This document shows, piece by piece, positions 26,525 to 35,279 of a stretch of 64,000 nucleotides of DNA (position 1 is its first letter; every line of letters starts with the position of its first letter). Under the pieces are notes generated by a model. It did no database searches. It had not been told where the DNA came from and saw nothing but the letters and a program-made list of their open reading frames with translations. The translations under genes and the position numbers were made by a program. The stretch covers positions 6,572,001 through 6,636,000 of the forward strand of contig NZ_CP150233.1 of assembly GCF_037974265.1 (NCBI RefSeq), given 5' to 3'. This DNA comes from Paenibacillus sp. FSL R5-0623 (lineage in GTDB: Bacteria; Bacillota; Bacilli; Paenibacillales; Paenibacillaceae).

Positions 26525-27352
26525 TTATTTCACAGACCCTTGTGTAACCCCGTTGATGATCCACTTCTGCGCAAACAGGTAGATGATAATCATCGGCAGC
26601 AACGCGAGCAGGTAGGATGCAAACGCAAGGTTAAACTCGGTATTAAACTGTCCCTGGAATACATACTGTACCAGCGGCAGCGTGTATTGTCCCGGATCAC
26701 TGATAATAATGAGTGGCAGCAAGAAGTCGTTGTACGTGGACAGGCAAGTCAGAATACCAACCGTGGCACTGATGGGCGCCATGAGCGGGAAAATGATTCT
26801 CCAGAACGTGCCCCAGGTTGTCGCTCCATCCACAAAAGCCGCCTCCTCCAGCGCTACCGGAATGGACCGGATGTATCCCACGTACACAAATACGTTAAAT
26901 GCCAGGCCATATACCGTGTGCAGCAGGATCAGACCTACCAGATTTGTCATCTCCAGCGATGCGGTCAGCTTAACAATCGGCAACATGATGATCGGAAATG
27001 GAATGAACATCGCGCTGACGAAGTAATAGTACAGTCCTTTGAAAAACTTTCGTTTCTCCATATTCCGTGCAATCGCATAAGCCACCATTGAGTTACTGAG
27101 CAACGTCAAAAGCACGGTGGATGCGGTAACGATTGCACTGTTACGGAACGACTGGAAGAAGTTTGTCATGTCGATGGCCCTCGCGAAATTCTCCCAGTGA
27201 AGTGTGGTCGGAAATGCAAAGACCGATTGGGCCATCTGTTCCGGATTTTTCAAAGCTATCGTAACGGTCATATACAATGGGAACAGGATAAACAGGGTAC
27301 CCAGCACAACGAGCAACATAACGAGCCAATTGATTCGTGTACGGCTTCTCAT
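26525..27352 (-). CDS. Carbohydrate ABC permease, MalG type (second importer)
   Basis: 275-residue permease with six membrane segments and an EAA loop (ALEEAAFVDGATTWGTFWRI, then FPLMAPI). The start ATG 27352 overlaps the stop of the MalF-type partner by one base (TAATG), so the two are translationally coupled. It belongs to the operon 28243-29481, 27352-28218, 26525-27352, again without an ATPase. Its product ends QGSVK, usual for the family. Confidence 0.92.
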   Translation of the reverse strand: MRSRTRINWLVMLLVVLGTLFILFPLYMTVTIALKNPEQMAQSVFAFPTTLHWENFARAIDMTNFFQSFRNSAIVTASTVLLTLLSNSMVAYAIARNMEKRKFFKGLYYYFVSAMFIPFPIIMLPIVKLTASLEMTNLVGLILLHTVYGLAFNVFVYVGYIRSIPVALEEAAFVDGATTWGTFWRIIFPLMAPISATVGILTCLSTYNDFLLPLIIISDPGQYTLPLVQYVFQGQFNTEFNLAFASYLLALLPMIIIYLFAQKWIINGVTQGSVK

Positions 27353-28218
27353 TACAGATCCATCTCCCTTCTTTGCAGGAACCGGATTTGCAGAATTGAA
27401 ATCACCGCAATAACGATGAAGTAAATAACCGAGTTCGCAGATTGATATGCATATTCGCCGCCTTCAAATCCGCCGGTGTAGATCAGATGGGAGATGGACT
27501 GTGTCGCCCGCCCGGGACCACCGTTGGTCAAGGCTACGATTTGGTCGAAGACCATAAGTGAATTTTTCATGGCCAGCACCATATTAATGGTGAAGAATGG
27601 GGCAATAAGCGGGAAAGTAATGCTCCAGAATTCACGCCATTTGCCTGCGCCGTCGAGGTTGGATGCCTCGTACAGTGTTATTGGTATCGTTTGCAGACCA
27701 GCCAAATACAGAATCGTATTCAGGGCCACGGATTGCCATACTGCAACAATGACGATACCGATCCAAGCCAGACTCTCGCTACCGAGAATGTTGGTGGATA
27801 GCGCATTGATGCCCAGATTTTGTCCCCAGATCGGGAATACGTTGGAGAACAGGTAGTTAAATATGTAACCTACGATCAGTACACTCAGAATATTGGGCAG
27901 GAAGTAGATGCCGCGGAAAAAGTTACGGAACTTGATCTTGGCATTCAGCCCAAGTGCAATGAGCAGGCTCAGAATATTGGTCAGGATCGTCACAACGATC
28001 GCGAACTTGAACGTAAACCAGTAAGCGTTACCTACATTGTCGTCCTGGAACAAGTTGAAATAGTTTTTGAAGCCAACAAAATCATATTCTTTCCCGAATC
28101 CGTTATAATTCGTAAATGAATAATAGATGCCCTGGAGGGCCGGCAGTGTCATAAACACAAAGAACAACACAACTGCCGGAACCGTCATCCAGTAATAAGG
28201 TGCGATACGCTTGTTCAT
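27352..28218 (-). CDS. Carbohydrate ABC permease, MalF type (second importer)
   Basis: About 288 residues from ATG 28218, chosen because AAGGAGG lies 7 bp upstream; the in-frame start at 28239 overlaps the upstream gene's end without a site. Six membrane segments and the EAA motif LYEASNLDGAGKWREFWSI are visible. It works with the MalG-type partner and the lipoprotein at 28243-29481. Confidence 0.91.
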   Translation of the reverse strand: MNKRIAPYYWMTVPAVVLFFVFMTLPALQGIYYSFTNYNGFGKEYDFVGFKNYFNLFQDDNVGNAYWFTFKFAIVVTILTNILSLLIALGLNAKIKFRNFFRGIYFLPNILSVLIVGYIFNYLFSNVFPIWGQNLGINALSTNILGSESLAWIGIVIVAVWQSVALNTILYLAGLQTIPITLYEASNLDGAGKWREFWSITFPLIAPFFTINMVLAMKNSLMVFDQIVALTNGGPGRATQSISHLIYTGGFEGGEYAYQSANSVIYFIVIAVISILQIRFLQRREMDL

Positions 28219-28242
28219 ACTCCATCCTCCTTCAGACAAGGC

Positions 28243-29481
28243 TTAACGCCGGTTCGCGACCTTGTCCCATTCTTTGTCGAGTGTATCTAGATAGTTGTCG
28301 ATGTTTTGATTCTGCAAAAAGGACTGTACGATGGAATTCAGCTGCACCGCAGCCGGAATATAGTGATCGGGAAAGTCAATGACCTTGCCCTGCTCGATAT
28401 AAGGCATCAATTCCTGTACCGCCGGATCATCCTGCTTCACATCTTCTACCGCAGAGAACAGCGTCTGTTCGTCAATATATCTTCCGATATTTTCAGGCTC
28501 TAACAGGAACGCAATAAACGTCTCCGCCTGCTCGCGATTAGGCGTGTCCGCCGCAATGGTAAACAGGGAGTCGATCCCGTTCACCAGCTTGATCTCGTTT
28601 GCATCGTTGCCCGTAGGGAATGGGAAGAAACCAATGTCGACATTTGGATTCGCTTTGCGAATCTCCGAGATGGCCCAGGTTCCCTGGATGTACATGAAAG
28701 CTTCACCGTTAGCAAAGGCACGGTTACCGTCCGAATAGGCTTTACCAAAGTTATCGCCGTGACCGTACTTCATGAGTTCCAGTTGCTTCTCAGCTACCTC
28801 GCGGTATTTCTCCTTGAACGTCACTTTGTTATCACGCCGCTCTTGGTAGAAATCAATGCCGACCAGATTGGAGGCCAGTGCATTGAAGGGCAGGCTCGTC
28901 TGCCAGTCATCCTTGTATGTGAAGTAAAATGGAATCTCACCTGCATCCTTAATCTTTTGGGCGGTTGCAATGAGTTCATCCCACGTCTTGGGCACGTCCA
29001 ATCCCATTTCCTTAAACAGCGTTTTGTTGTACATGATGCCGTTTGCATTAGTCGCGTAAGGAATACCAGTCACTTCGTCCATGCCTGTGAGATCATTCAG
29101 CATTTGTATGTAGTTCGGATCAATCGTCTGGAGTAATGAGCTGTCCGTCAGATCGGTGAAAATATCACTCTGAGCCAGAATGGAATAGGTGTCGGTTGCA
29201 CCCATGGCCATAATATCCGGTATATCATTTTTGACAACACGCGTCTTCAATACCGTCTCCGCATCGGGTGGATTCACCTGTGTCACCTGAATATCGTCAT
29301 GCTCCGCGTTGAACGTTTTAATTAATTCATCAAAGGTTGTTTTGGCTTCAGGCTTGTTCTGGAAAAATTCAATCTGCACTTTGCCATTCGCGCTATCTCC
29401 ACTGGTACAGGAAGATAAAAGTACAGCCATCATTCCACACAGCAACATTGTCCCGAGAGCCTTGGTTAGCGTTGTTCTCAT
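28243..29481 (-). CDS. Extracellular sugar-binding lipoprotein (second importer)
   Basis: 412 residues with a lipoprotein signal peptide (LLCGMMAVLLSSC). Family-1 solute-binding motifs are present: VQIEFFQNKPEAKTTFDELI, GIPYATNANGIMYNKTLF, FANGEAFMYIQGTWAISE and NGIDSLFTIAADTPN. It captures a carbohydrate for the two permeases downstream. The start ATG 29481 follows GGGAGG by 6 bp. A perfect 14-bp dyad lies 54 bp upstream and a cre-like sequence about 120 bp upstream. Confidence 0.91.
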   Translation of the reverse strand: MRTTLTKALGTMLLCGMMAVLLSSCTSGDSANGKVQIEFFQNKPEAKTTFDELIKTFNAEHDDIQVTQVNPPDAETVLKTRVVKNDIPDIMAMGATDTYSILAQSDIFTDLTDSSLLQTIDPNYIQMLNDLTGMDEVTGIPYATNANGIMYNKTLFKEMGLDVPKTWDELIATAQKIKDAGEIPFYFTYKDDWQTSLPFNALASNLVGIDFYQERRDNKVTFKEKYREVAEKQLELMKYGHGDNFGKAYSDGNRAFANGEAFMYIQGTWAISEIRKANPNVDIGFFPFPTGNDANEIKLVNGIDSLFTIAADTPNREQAETFIAFLLEPENIGRYIDEQTLFSAVEDVKQDDPAVQELMPYIEQGKVIDFPDHYIPAAVQLNSIVQSFLQNQNIDNYLDTLDKEWDKVANRR

Positions 29482-29534
29482 GTTGTACCTCCCTCAGCTT
29501 TATACGTAAGAATTTACCCAATCAGATGGTGAAA

Positions 29535-29548
29535 TAACCACTTGGTTA
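29535..29548. promoter_or_regulatory. Perfect dyad TAACCA-CT-TGGTTA, candidate operator
   Basis: Six-base perfect arms with a 2-bp centre, 54 bp upstream of the second importer's first gene. Such short dyads are typical of LacI- or GntR-family operators. Confidence 0.45.
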
Positions 29549-29601
29549 ATCCTACCAAACCGACTTCAATCTCAATGGATGATATAGGTCTTTATTATTT
29601 C

Positions 29602-29615
29602 TAAAACGGTTTCGG
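29602..29615 (-). promoter_or_regulatory. cre-like sequence upstream of the second importer
   Basis: Minus strand CCGAAACCGTTTTA, resembling the CcpA half-site pattern. A possible -35 TTTACC and an AT-rich -10 overlap it. Weak evidence. Confidence 0.3.
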
Positions 29616-29663
29616 TAAAAATGAATCAAGGCAGTTCTTCCCATGACCTGAATCGCGCATAAC

Positions 29664-29692
29664 AAAAAGGACACTGGATGATATCCAATGTC
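29664..29692 (-). terminator. Terminator of the lspA-like gene
   Basis: Eleven paired positions (GGACATTGGAT with ATCCAGTGTCC) around a 3-nt loop, then five T on the minus strand. Confidence 0.82.
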
Positions 29693-29742
29693 CCTCATTC
29701 AATAAGCTTATATTCAGCCACTATAAAGCTTATATTCACGTC

Positions 29743-30234
29743 TTACGAACGTTCTGCTTTCGGCAAAGCATTACGTAAACGCTTGGCCCGATAACTCTGA
29801 TATGCACGAATCAACATGCCAATGATAATCATGACCACACCGATGTTAATTGCAACATCAGCGAGATTCAAAATCCCGCGTCCTGACGGAAATACGAGGA
29901 AATCCGTTACCCGGGCATAGATAAATCGATCGATTGCATTTCCCAACGCCCCGCCAACCATAAAACCCGCGCCAGCTTGCATCCAGAAACCGCGAATCTC
30001 ACCTTTACTCCGGTAATACAGCATGCCTGCTATGAACAGAACAGCAATCACACCGAACAGACGCGCATTTCCCTGAAACATGCTGCCAGCCATTCCACTG
30101 TTCTCGTAATGCTGTAACTGCATGCCCGAGTTACCCACTCTCATGACGTCGCCAACTTCCATATACATCCTCACTGCAATCTTGGTTCCCTGATCAACCA
30201 AAGTTACCAGCAGTGCTACAAAATAAAACAGCAT
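29743..30234 (-). CDS. lspA: Signal peptidase II (lipoprotein signal peptidase)
   Basis: 163-residue membrane aspartyl protease that removes signal peptides from prolipoproteins. Four hydrophobic segments, with the catalytic Asp motifs GNAIDRF and NLADVAINIG and the N-terminal VDQGTKI. The usual RNxGAAFG-type motif is here YENSGMAGSMFQ, a deviation that may mark a second, divergent LspA paralogue. The start ATG 30234 follows AGGAGG. It has its own terminator; the window encodes several lipoproteins that would be substrates. Confidence 0.85.
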   Translation of the reverse strand: MLFYFVALLVTLVDQGTKIAVRMYMEVGDVMRVGNSGMQLQHYENSGMAGSMFQGNARLFGVIAVLFIAGMLYYRSKGEIRGFWMQAGAGFMVGGALGNAIDRFIYARVTDFLVFPSGRGILNLADVAINIGVVMIIIGMLIRAYQSYRAKRLRNALPKAERS

Positions 30235-30460
30235 CGTGCCTCTCCTCCTGCCTACTGAACGACAAATTATTTTAACTTTAAGAGTTTTGTATATTAGGTT
30301 CCCTTCACTTTAACACAGCCGATGTAAGGTCTCCAAATGAGCGGTCTTTAACTTGCATAAAAAATCTACTACCCTCGTTCAGACTGCATCGAGAAGGGAC
30401 TACACCACTCCATGTCGAATGTAGACATCAATCATATACGTAAAAGGGGCTGCCTGTAAT

Positions 30461-30940
30461 TTGAACCTGACCATGACAGAGAAATTAAAGGAAATGCAAC
30501 AGGAAGAAAAGGACTTGGTATTTGGAAAATTTGACTCTGAAACGGCGCTTAACCTTGGCCTGCATCTGATCGAAGAAGCGAAGCGTCGTTCCCAAGCCGT
30601 GACCATCGACATTACCCTGAAAGGACATCGTCTCTTTTTGCATGCGATGGAAGGCACTCATCCCGACAACGAAGACTGGATTCGACGTAAAAACAACGTG
30701 GTGAATCATTTCTCCTCCAGTTCTTGGCATACGGCCCTACGGTTGAGAAGTGAAAACCAGACACTTGAGCAAGACTTCAATCTGCCTTCATCGGACTATG
30801 TTCTGGCTGGTGGCGCTTTCCCGCTGATCCTGGAAAATGAGGGACAGGTCGGCACCATTACGGTATCGGGTTTGCCTGATGAGGAAGACCATGATCTGGT
30901 CACGACAGGCATTCGCTCGTTTTTGTTGCAGCAAAACTAG
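30461..30940 (+). CDS. UPF0303/haem-degrading-domain (HbpS/GlcG-like) protein
   Basis: 159 residues from TTG 30461 (AAAGGGG 11 bp upstream); ATG 30473 is the alternative and gives a product close to family length too. Motifs SETALNLGLHLIEEA, VTIDITLKGHRLFLHAMEGT and YVLAGGAFPLILENEGQVGTI with GTITVSGLPDEEDH are typical of the UPF0303 (haem-degrading domain) family. Bacterial members are poorly characterised; haem or cobalamin-related binding is known for relatives. Cytoplasmic, single-gene unit, ended by a strong bidirectional terminator. Confidence 0.82.
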   Translation: MNLTMTEKLKEMQQEEKDLVFGKFDSETALNLGLHLIEEAKRRSQAVTIDITLKGHRLFLHAMEGTHPDNEDWIRRKNNVVNHFSSSSWHTALRLRSENQTLEQDFNLPSSDYVLAGGAFPLILENEGQVGTITVSGLPDEEDHDLVTTGIRSFLLQQN

Positions 30941-30952
30941 ATTAAATGGAGC

Positions 30953-30992
30953 AAAAAAAGCCCACCTGATCAATATAGATCAAGTGGGCTTT
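30953..30992. terminator. Bidirectional terminator
   Basis: Arms AAAGCCCACCTGATC (30957-30971) and GATCAAGTGGGCTTT (30978-30992) around AATATA; seven T follow on the minus strand. It serves the convergent HAAS-protein gene and the UPF0303 gene. Confidence 0.88.
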
Positions 30993-31009
30993 ACTAGCTA
31001 AAGCATTGC

Positions 31010-31987
31010 TCAGGACGGATTTTTGCTTTTCATAATATGGTACACATTGCTCAAGCTGCCGGAGAGAATGCCTGTAATCGGGAATATGGCCCAATTGATA
31101 TCCCACCGTTGATATACAAAGCCTGTGAACAAGAAGATGGCTGTCGCCAGCGGCCATACAATCGCTTCCACGGCTCTCACAACCTTTACTTCTTGCTTCT
31201 TCTCTACCGTCAACTGGTGCTTCTCCAGCAAGTTCGTGTAAGCCCCCTGAATATTACCGTAATATACAAACAGGAATGCTCCTACCCCAGCCATAACCAT
31301 AAAGGCAGATACACCATAAGAGGCGTAGTTATCATTGATAGAGGAGGCTGCGAAAATAAACACAGGAGACAGAATGCATAGGCAGACACCCGTAATGATG
31401 GCTATACGATAAGTCAGAGCGAAGCTCTCCCGACTATGCTGAATGCTCATTTTAAGTGTATAAGGAAGCTGGAAGCCCTTCTCCATATGACTGAAACGTT
31501 CAAGCTTCATGCCACTGTGAATGAACATGCCTACCGCAATGGCAATCAGCACGAACATGCCGATCAGGCCCAGTACAGCCCCCGTTTCCACCGAACGGTT
31601 TGCAGCTGAAGTGGCATAGTTCTCAAATAAAGTATCCATGAAAATCAGAAACGCCACACCCGACGCGCACAATAAAACACCCAGCCCGATCCAAAATCCG
31701 GCATTTCTTTTGGCAGTGGTATATGCGTAAGCTTCTTCTTCCGTCAGCACAGGTGCTGCCTCTTCCGCACTAACTGGTTGAATACCGAGTTCTGCAGTTA
31801 GCTCCTCGATATTACCGAATTCCGAGATCACAATACCGATGGCTTCATTCTCCGACTTGCCTTCCCGCTTCAACTCCAGGTACTTATCTTCCATCCCCGA
31901 AAGGAGCTCCTGCTTCAGATGCTCCACCTCGGGTGTCTTCGGTAGACCAGCAAACATCTTCTCCAGATACACCATAATTGTCTCCAT
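31010..31987 (-). CDS. HAAS-domain (permease-prefix) membrane protein
   Basis: 325 residues. The N-terminal ~70 residues form a HAAS/permease-prefix domain (YLEKMFAGLPKTPEVEHLKQELLSG and SENEAIGIVISEFGNIEELT seen), followed by a soluble linker and six or so hydrophobic segments. Genes of this class are regularly paired with a PadR regulator, as here, and are thought to be membrane-stress or morphology-related, though functions are mostly unknown. The start ATG 31987 lies 6 bp after the PadR stop; both are one operon. Confidence 0.82.
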   Translation of the reverse strand: METIMVYLEKMFAGLPKTPEVEHLKQELLSGMEDKYLELKREGKSENEAIGIVISEFGNIEELTAELGIQPVSAEEAAPVLTEEEAYAYTTAKRNAGFWIGLGVLLCASGVAFLIFMDTLFENYATSAANRSVETGAVLGLIGMFVLIAIAVGMFIHSGMKLERFSHMEKGFQLPYTLKMSIQHSRESFALTYRIAIITGVCLCILSPVFIFAASSINDNYASYGVSAFMVMAGVGAFLFVYYGNIQGAYTNLLEKHQLTVEKKQEVKVVRAVEAIVWPLATAIFLFTGFVYQRWDINWAIFPITGILSGSLSNVYHIMKSKNPS

Positions 31988-31993
31988 GTTCCG

Positions 31994-32323
31994 TCACAAC
32001 TCCCTGATAAATAGATTAACAACCTCCTGCGTAACCTTCCATTCCTCACACTTTTCTCTGTAATAGTCGAGGCCGGGCGGCGTAATCCGGTAATAGGTAC
32101 GACGCTTTCCCAAACTATTCTCATCCAGGTAAAACGATTCAATATAACCGTTCTTCTCCAATCGGGTGAAGGCCGAGTATAATGTCGTCTCCTTCATGAC
32201 GTACTTTTCCTCTGTCAGCTGCCTGATGTTCTTGGAAATCTCGTAGCCGTACGACTCCCCTTCGAGCAGCATGTAGAGGATCAGCGTATCATTGTAGCCA
32301 CGTATAACGTCACTGCTGATCAC
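31994..32323 (-). CDS. PadR-family transcriptional regulator
   Basis: 109 residues of the short PadR type: winged helix with DTLILYMLLEGESYGYEISKNI and TLYSAFTRLEKNGYI, then YYRITPPGLDYY and a short C-terminal helix. GTG 32323 is the start, with AGGAGG about 10 bp upstream. It probably represses its own operon through the 18-bp inverted repeat that straddles the promoter upstream. The co-transcribed partner is the HAAS membrane protein. Confidence 0.9.
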   Translation of the reverse strand: MISSDVIRGYNDTLILYMLLEGESYGYEISKNIRQLTEEKYVMKETTLYSAFTRLEKNGYIESFYLDENSLGKRRTYYRITPPGLDYYREKCEEWKVTQEVVNLFIREL

Positions 32324-32343
32324 AAAAGATACTCCTCCTCGTT

Positions 32344-32398
32344 ACTTCATCTGTCGTAGTAGTTGAAGTATAGCACAACTTACTACGACAGGTGAAGT
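32344..32398 (-). promoter_or_regulatory. PadR operon promoter within an 18-bp inverted repeat
   Basis: Arms at 32344-32361 and 32381-32398 match in 17 of 18 positions (ACTTCAYCTGTCGTAGTA). On the minus strand the -35 TTCACC (32391-32396) and -10 TATACT (32367-32372) are 18 bp apart; one arm covers the -35 and the other the start region, ideal for autorepression. Confidence 0.75.
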
Positions 32399-32421
32399 AG
32401 TTATTCCAAAAATGGGCAATA

Positions 32422-32454
32422 AAAAATCCGTACCTGGGATAGGCACGGATTTTC
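32422..32454 (-). terminator. Terminator of the nucleoside hydrolase gene
   Basis: AAAATCCGTACC pairs with the mirror sequence ending GGCACGGATTTT; T-run on the minus strand. Confidence 0.8.
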
Positions 32455-32483
32455 TTCTTTTTCCTGTAGTTACATTCCTGCGT

Positions 32484-33431
32484 TTACTGGATCGCTGAGA
32501 GAACGTCCAGCAGCATGGATTTGAATTTGGGCCGATCAATGGCTTCACAGACACATACATTCGGCTCTTTGCCAAAACGTCCGTTGATATCAACTACACT
32601 GTATCCACGTGTTAGCTCTCCTGCCGCTTCCACATCCACATAATATTGACCCGACTTGGTCATGATGGATTCATCTGCCGCAACAGCCATCAGCAACGTA
32701 TCGGGATGAGTGGTGCCATTCAGCTTATGTACCGACTTGTTGAACTGCATAACCACTTTGTTAATGGCGGTAAAGAAATCAGCACCGGATGTACCCAGTG
32801 CCGCAATCTCTGCATGATCATCATCGTCCATGACTGAATATTGCGTGCACATCTCCCAGCCTACCATCGTAATCGGAATGCCTGCATGGAGTACAATTTT
32901 CGCTGCTTCCGGGTCCACGTAGAAGTTATACTCCGCAGCCGGTGTGATATTGCCCAGTGCATTATTCGTTCCGCCCATGATGTACAGGTGAGCAATCTCC
33001 GGAATAATCGTAGGGTCCTTCTGGATCGCCATCGCAATATTAGTCAGCGGGGCAATCGCCAGAAGTTCAATTTCACCTGGATATGCATGCACCTTCTCAA
33101 TGATAAAATCAACCGCATGCCCGCTCTCGGGACGCTGATCCGCCTTTGGGAAATGCGCGCCGCCCATGCCGTCATCGCCATGCACATCTTCCACTGTGCG
33201 GTGCTGAGCCTTTCCGTAGGCCATTAGCGGACGCTCGCAACCTTTATATACAGGCACCTTGCCGCCATGTCCAGCAACCTGTACCGTGTACAGGGCATTT
33301 TCAACCTCCTGGTCGAATTGTACGTTACCGCCCGTAATGGTGATGCCTTCCACCTGAAAGTGATGCAATGCCGTCAGGATCGCAATCGTATCGTCTCCTG
33401 CTGTATCTGTATCGATGATGACTCTTCTCAT
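32484..33431 (-). CDS. Inosine-uridine-type nucleoside hydrolase
   Basis: 315 residues. The family hydrolyses the N-glycosidic bond of ribonucleosides, releasing base and ribose, with Ca2+ held by an N-terminal Asp cluster. That cluster is seen as IDTDTAGDDTIAIL, a variant of the usual DTDPGxDDAxAI. Other family motifs: GITITGGNVQFDQEVENAL, IELLAIAPLTNIAMAI, IYIMGG-type LYIMGGTNNALGN and AAEYNFYVDPEAAKIVL. The start ATG 33431 has GAAGGAG 9 bp upstream. It lies 57 bp downstream of the DUF350 gene and could be the operon's last gene, but it also has its own terminator. Confidence 0.88.
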   Translation of the reverse strand: MRRVIIDTDTAGDDTIAILTALHHFQVEGITITGGNVQFDQEVENALYTVQVAGHGGKVPVYKGCERPLMAYGKAQHRTVEDVHGDDGMGGAHFPKADQRPESGHAVDFIIEKVHAYPGEIELLAIAPLTNIAMAIQKDPTIIPEIAHLYIMGGTNNALGNITPAAEYNFYVDPEAAKIVLHAGIPITMVGWEMCTQYSVMDDDDHAEIAALGTSGADFFTAINKVVMQFNKSVHKLNGTTHPDTLLMAVAADESIMTKSGQYYVDVEAAGELTRGYSVVDINGRFGKEPNVCVCEAIDRPKFKSMLLDVLSAIQ

Positions 33432-33488
33432 GATGCCGCGCTCCTTCTTCCCATTGATAGTAAACTCTATAAAACACGATGTCTTATT

Positions 33489-33893
33489 TTACATCAAAAA
33501 CGTACCAATGACGATGGAAACGCCGATGATAATCGAACGCAGCAGCTGTGCTACTGCCATATTGCCTCGTGCGATTTCTTCGCATACTCGCATTTTAGGC
33601 GTAAGGAAATCAAATATAATATAGACCAGGCACAACACAATAATTCCAAGCGCCGACCACAGCAGCATATCCAGCCACGAATGCGTCGAGAAAGACACCA
33701 TGCCTACGATAATACACAGTCCTAGCAATTTGCTGCCCATATACATGCCTGCCGCCTCGTTACCTTTGGCGATTTCCTCACTATCGTTATACCGGGTCAA
33801 TCTGCTAAAAGCGAAATATCCACACACCAATACCACCAGCAGAATGCCTATACCCACCGCAACATTCAGCAAGTTCAATCCCAAGTTCTCCAT
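33489..33893 (-). CDS. DUF350 membrane protein (YjfL-like)
   Basis: 134 residues with four hydrophobic segments in two similar halves (KGNEAAGMYMGSKLLGLCIIVG and RGNMAVAQLLRSIIIGVSIVIG), the internal duplication seen in DUF350 proteins such as E. coli YjfL. The start ATG 33893 overlaps the end of the ligase gene by 19 bp and has GAGGAGG 7 bp upstream. Function unknown; the family travels with GSP-synthase-like ligases and small lipoproteins, as here. Confidence 0.85.
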   Translation of the reverse strand: MENLGLNLLNVAVGIGILLVVLVCGYFAFSRLTRYNDSEEIAKGNEAAGMYMGSKLLGLCIIVGMVSFSTHSWLDMLLWSALGIIVLCLVYIIFDFLTPKMRVCEEIARGNMAVAQLLRSIIIGVSIVIGTFLM

Positions 33894-35275
33894 TCCTTTT
33901 CCTCCTCATCATTCATCCGTTCGCGAACTGTAGCCGCGCAATAATAGGCCATATCTCCGGTTACTTTCTCCCCGACCCGTGGCAGCAACCCAGCCAAACG
34001 CCCACCGATAACAAACACCCCTGTAAGCAGATAACCACTGTACGCTCCATCTTCTGTCTCGATCACGGCCTGTTCCATCGGAACCAGCTGCTGATAGATT
34101 TTGGGTTGGTTTTCGTAATAAGCTGTAATCTCTTCATCCTCGTCTGTTTCCCCAGTTGCAAAATTGGATTCCAGCGCCTCGTTAAGAGGATGTCCTATAT
34201 CCTGCTTCCCAAGGGCATTGTCCGTTCCTCCATCCAGCAAAAGAGTTCCTCTGCCTTCGCGCCCCCAATAGCTTTTGGCTACATATGGTATGACGTTCAG
34301 CTCGAAGGGTTCAGCCGAAAAATAAGTTGGCAGCAGAAATCGGGAAATCACGTCCATCTCTGCTTCATCAAAGAGGGTAAACCCGCAATATTCCGGGGTT
34401 TGCTCGTTACGCTCGTAAAGTGACCAGATTGCCGCCATGAAACCTTTGCTCTGCATCAGTACATGCTGAACGGGATTCATCAGGCCCAGTCGCCCTTCAC
34501 GTACAAGTTCAAGCAGTGCAGCACCAATGTCCACCCCTGTCGTCTCATCCCGATCATCGATCAGATACTCCAGCGGATAAAGGCGATACAGCAAGTTAAT
34601 CTCCCGCCCTCGATGGTAAAGCGCCTCTCCCGGAACAATCTCCAGTTCCTCAAGTGGAGCATAGAAGACTTCGTATCCCGCTTCCCGACAACGTTTCATC
34701 AGGTATTCCGTATTTGTTCGATCTTCGACATGTTCGCCAAAAGAAGTGAATGTCACCGGACCCTTCAATCCTTGGTTTGCATAGAATTCGAGCCATATCC
34801 TGAAACACTCCCGAATACGTGTATCCATCTCGGCAGATGGTGCGGTCAACGCGGCATCCTCAGCAAGACCCACCAGGATATTTTCCAACGCAGCAGCCTC
34901 CGGTATACCCGTAGGAGTGTCCGTATTATTTTCAATACACTTGGGCCCAGCTTCTCCAATAATCCAGTCCTGACGGGTAATGCCTCCAGTCACCATCTCC
35001 ATACGTGCCGTCGGAATAAGCCCGGGATGGATACCCAACTGATGCTCCAAAAAGGAGTCCGGCATATATTGCTGGATAAATCGCATCACTTTACAGTAAA
35101 TGCCGTCTACCGCCTCGGCTGCCGTGCGTAGCTCTTGTACCTCCGAGGGAGAATAGACCGTCAATGCAGGCACACAATACTGCTTCCCATACATTCGATG
35201 GTATGGAATCTGTTGTTCCGTTTCACCCTGAAATACCTCTTCGTGACTAAACGGCAGTTGAACCACTTGCCTCAT
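33875..35275 (-). CDS. Glutathionylspermidine-synthase-like ATP-grasp ligase (YjfC-like)
   Basis: About 466 residues from ATG 35275, with GGGAGG 8 bp upstream; the frame is open back to 35464, but those codons overlap the lipoprotein gene. The sequence matches the synthetase (C-terminal) domain of the glutathionylspermidine synthase family: YDG-type KVMRFIQQYMPDSFL, GEAGPKCIENNTDTPTG, FTSFGEHVEDRTNTEYL, YLIDDRD, NPVQHVLMQSKGFMA and YVAKSYWGREGRG. The amidase domain of bifunctional GSP synthase is absent. The true substrates of such stand-alone ligases (E. coli YjfC) are not established. Confidence 0.87.
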   Translation of the reverse strand: MRQVVQLPFSHEEVFQGETEQQIPYHRMYGKQYCVPALTVYSPSEVQELRTAAEAVDGIYCKVMRFIQQYMPDSFLEHQLGIHPGLIPTARMEMVTGGITRQDWIIGEAGPKCIENNTDTPTGIPEAAALENILVGLAEDAALTAPSAEMDTRIRECFRIWLEFYANQGLKGPVTFTSFGEHVEDRTNTEYLMKRCREAGYEVFYAPLEELEIVPGEALYHRGREINLLYRLYPLEYLIDDRDETTGVDIGAALLELVREGRLGLMNPVQHVLMQSKGFMAAIWSLYERNEQTPEYCGFTLFDEAEMDVISRFLLPTYFSAEPFELNVIPYVAKSYWGREGRGTLLLDGGTDNALGKQDIGHPLNEALESNFATGETDEDEEITAYYENQPKIYQQLVPMEQAVIETEDGAYSGYLLTGVFVIGGRLAGLLPRVGEKVTGDMAYYCAATVRERMNDEEEKEWRTWD

Positions 35276-35279
35276 CCGG

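Noticed and set aside
34463..35131. 222-codon plus-strand ORF opposite the GSP-synthase-like gene
   Set aside because: Antisense shadow; the ligase motifs are unmistakable on the other strand.
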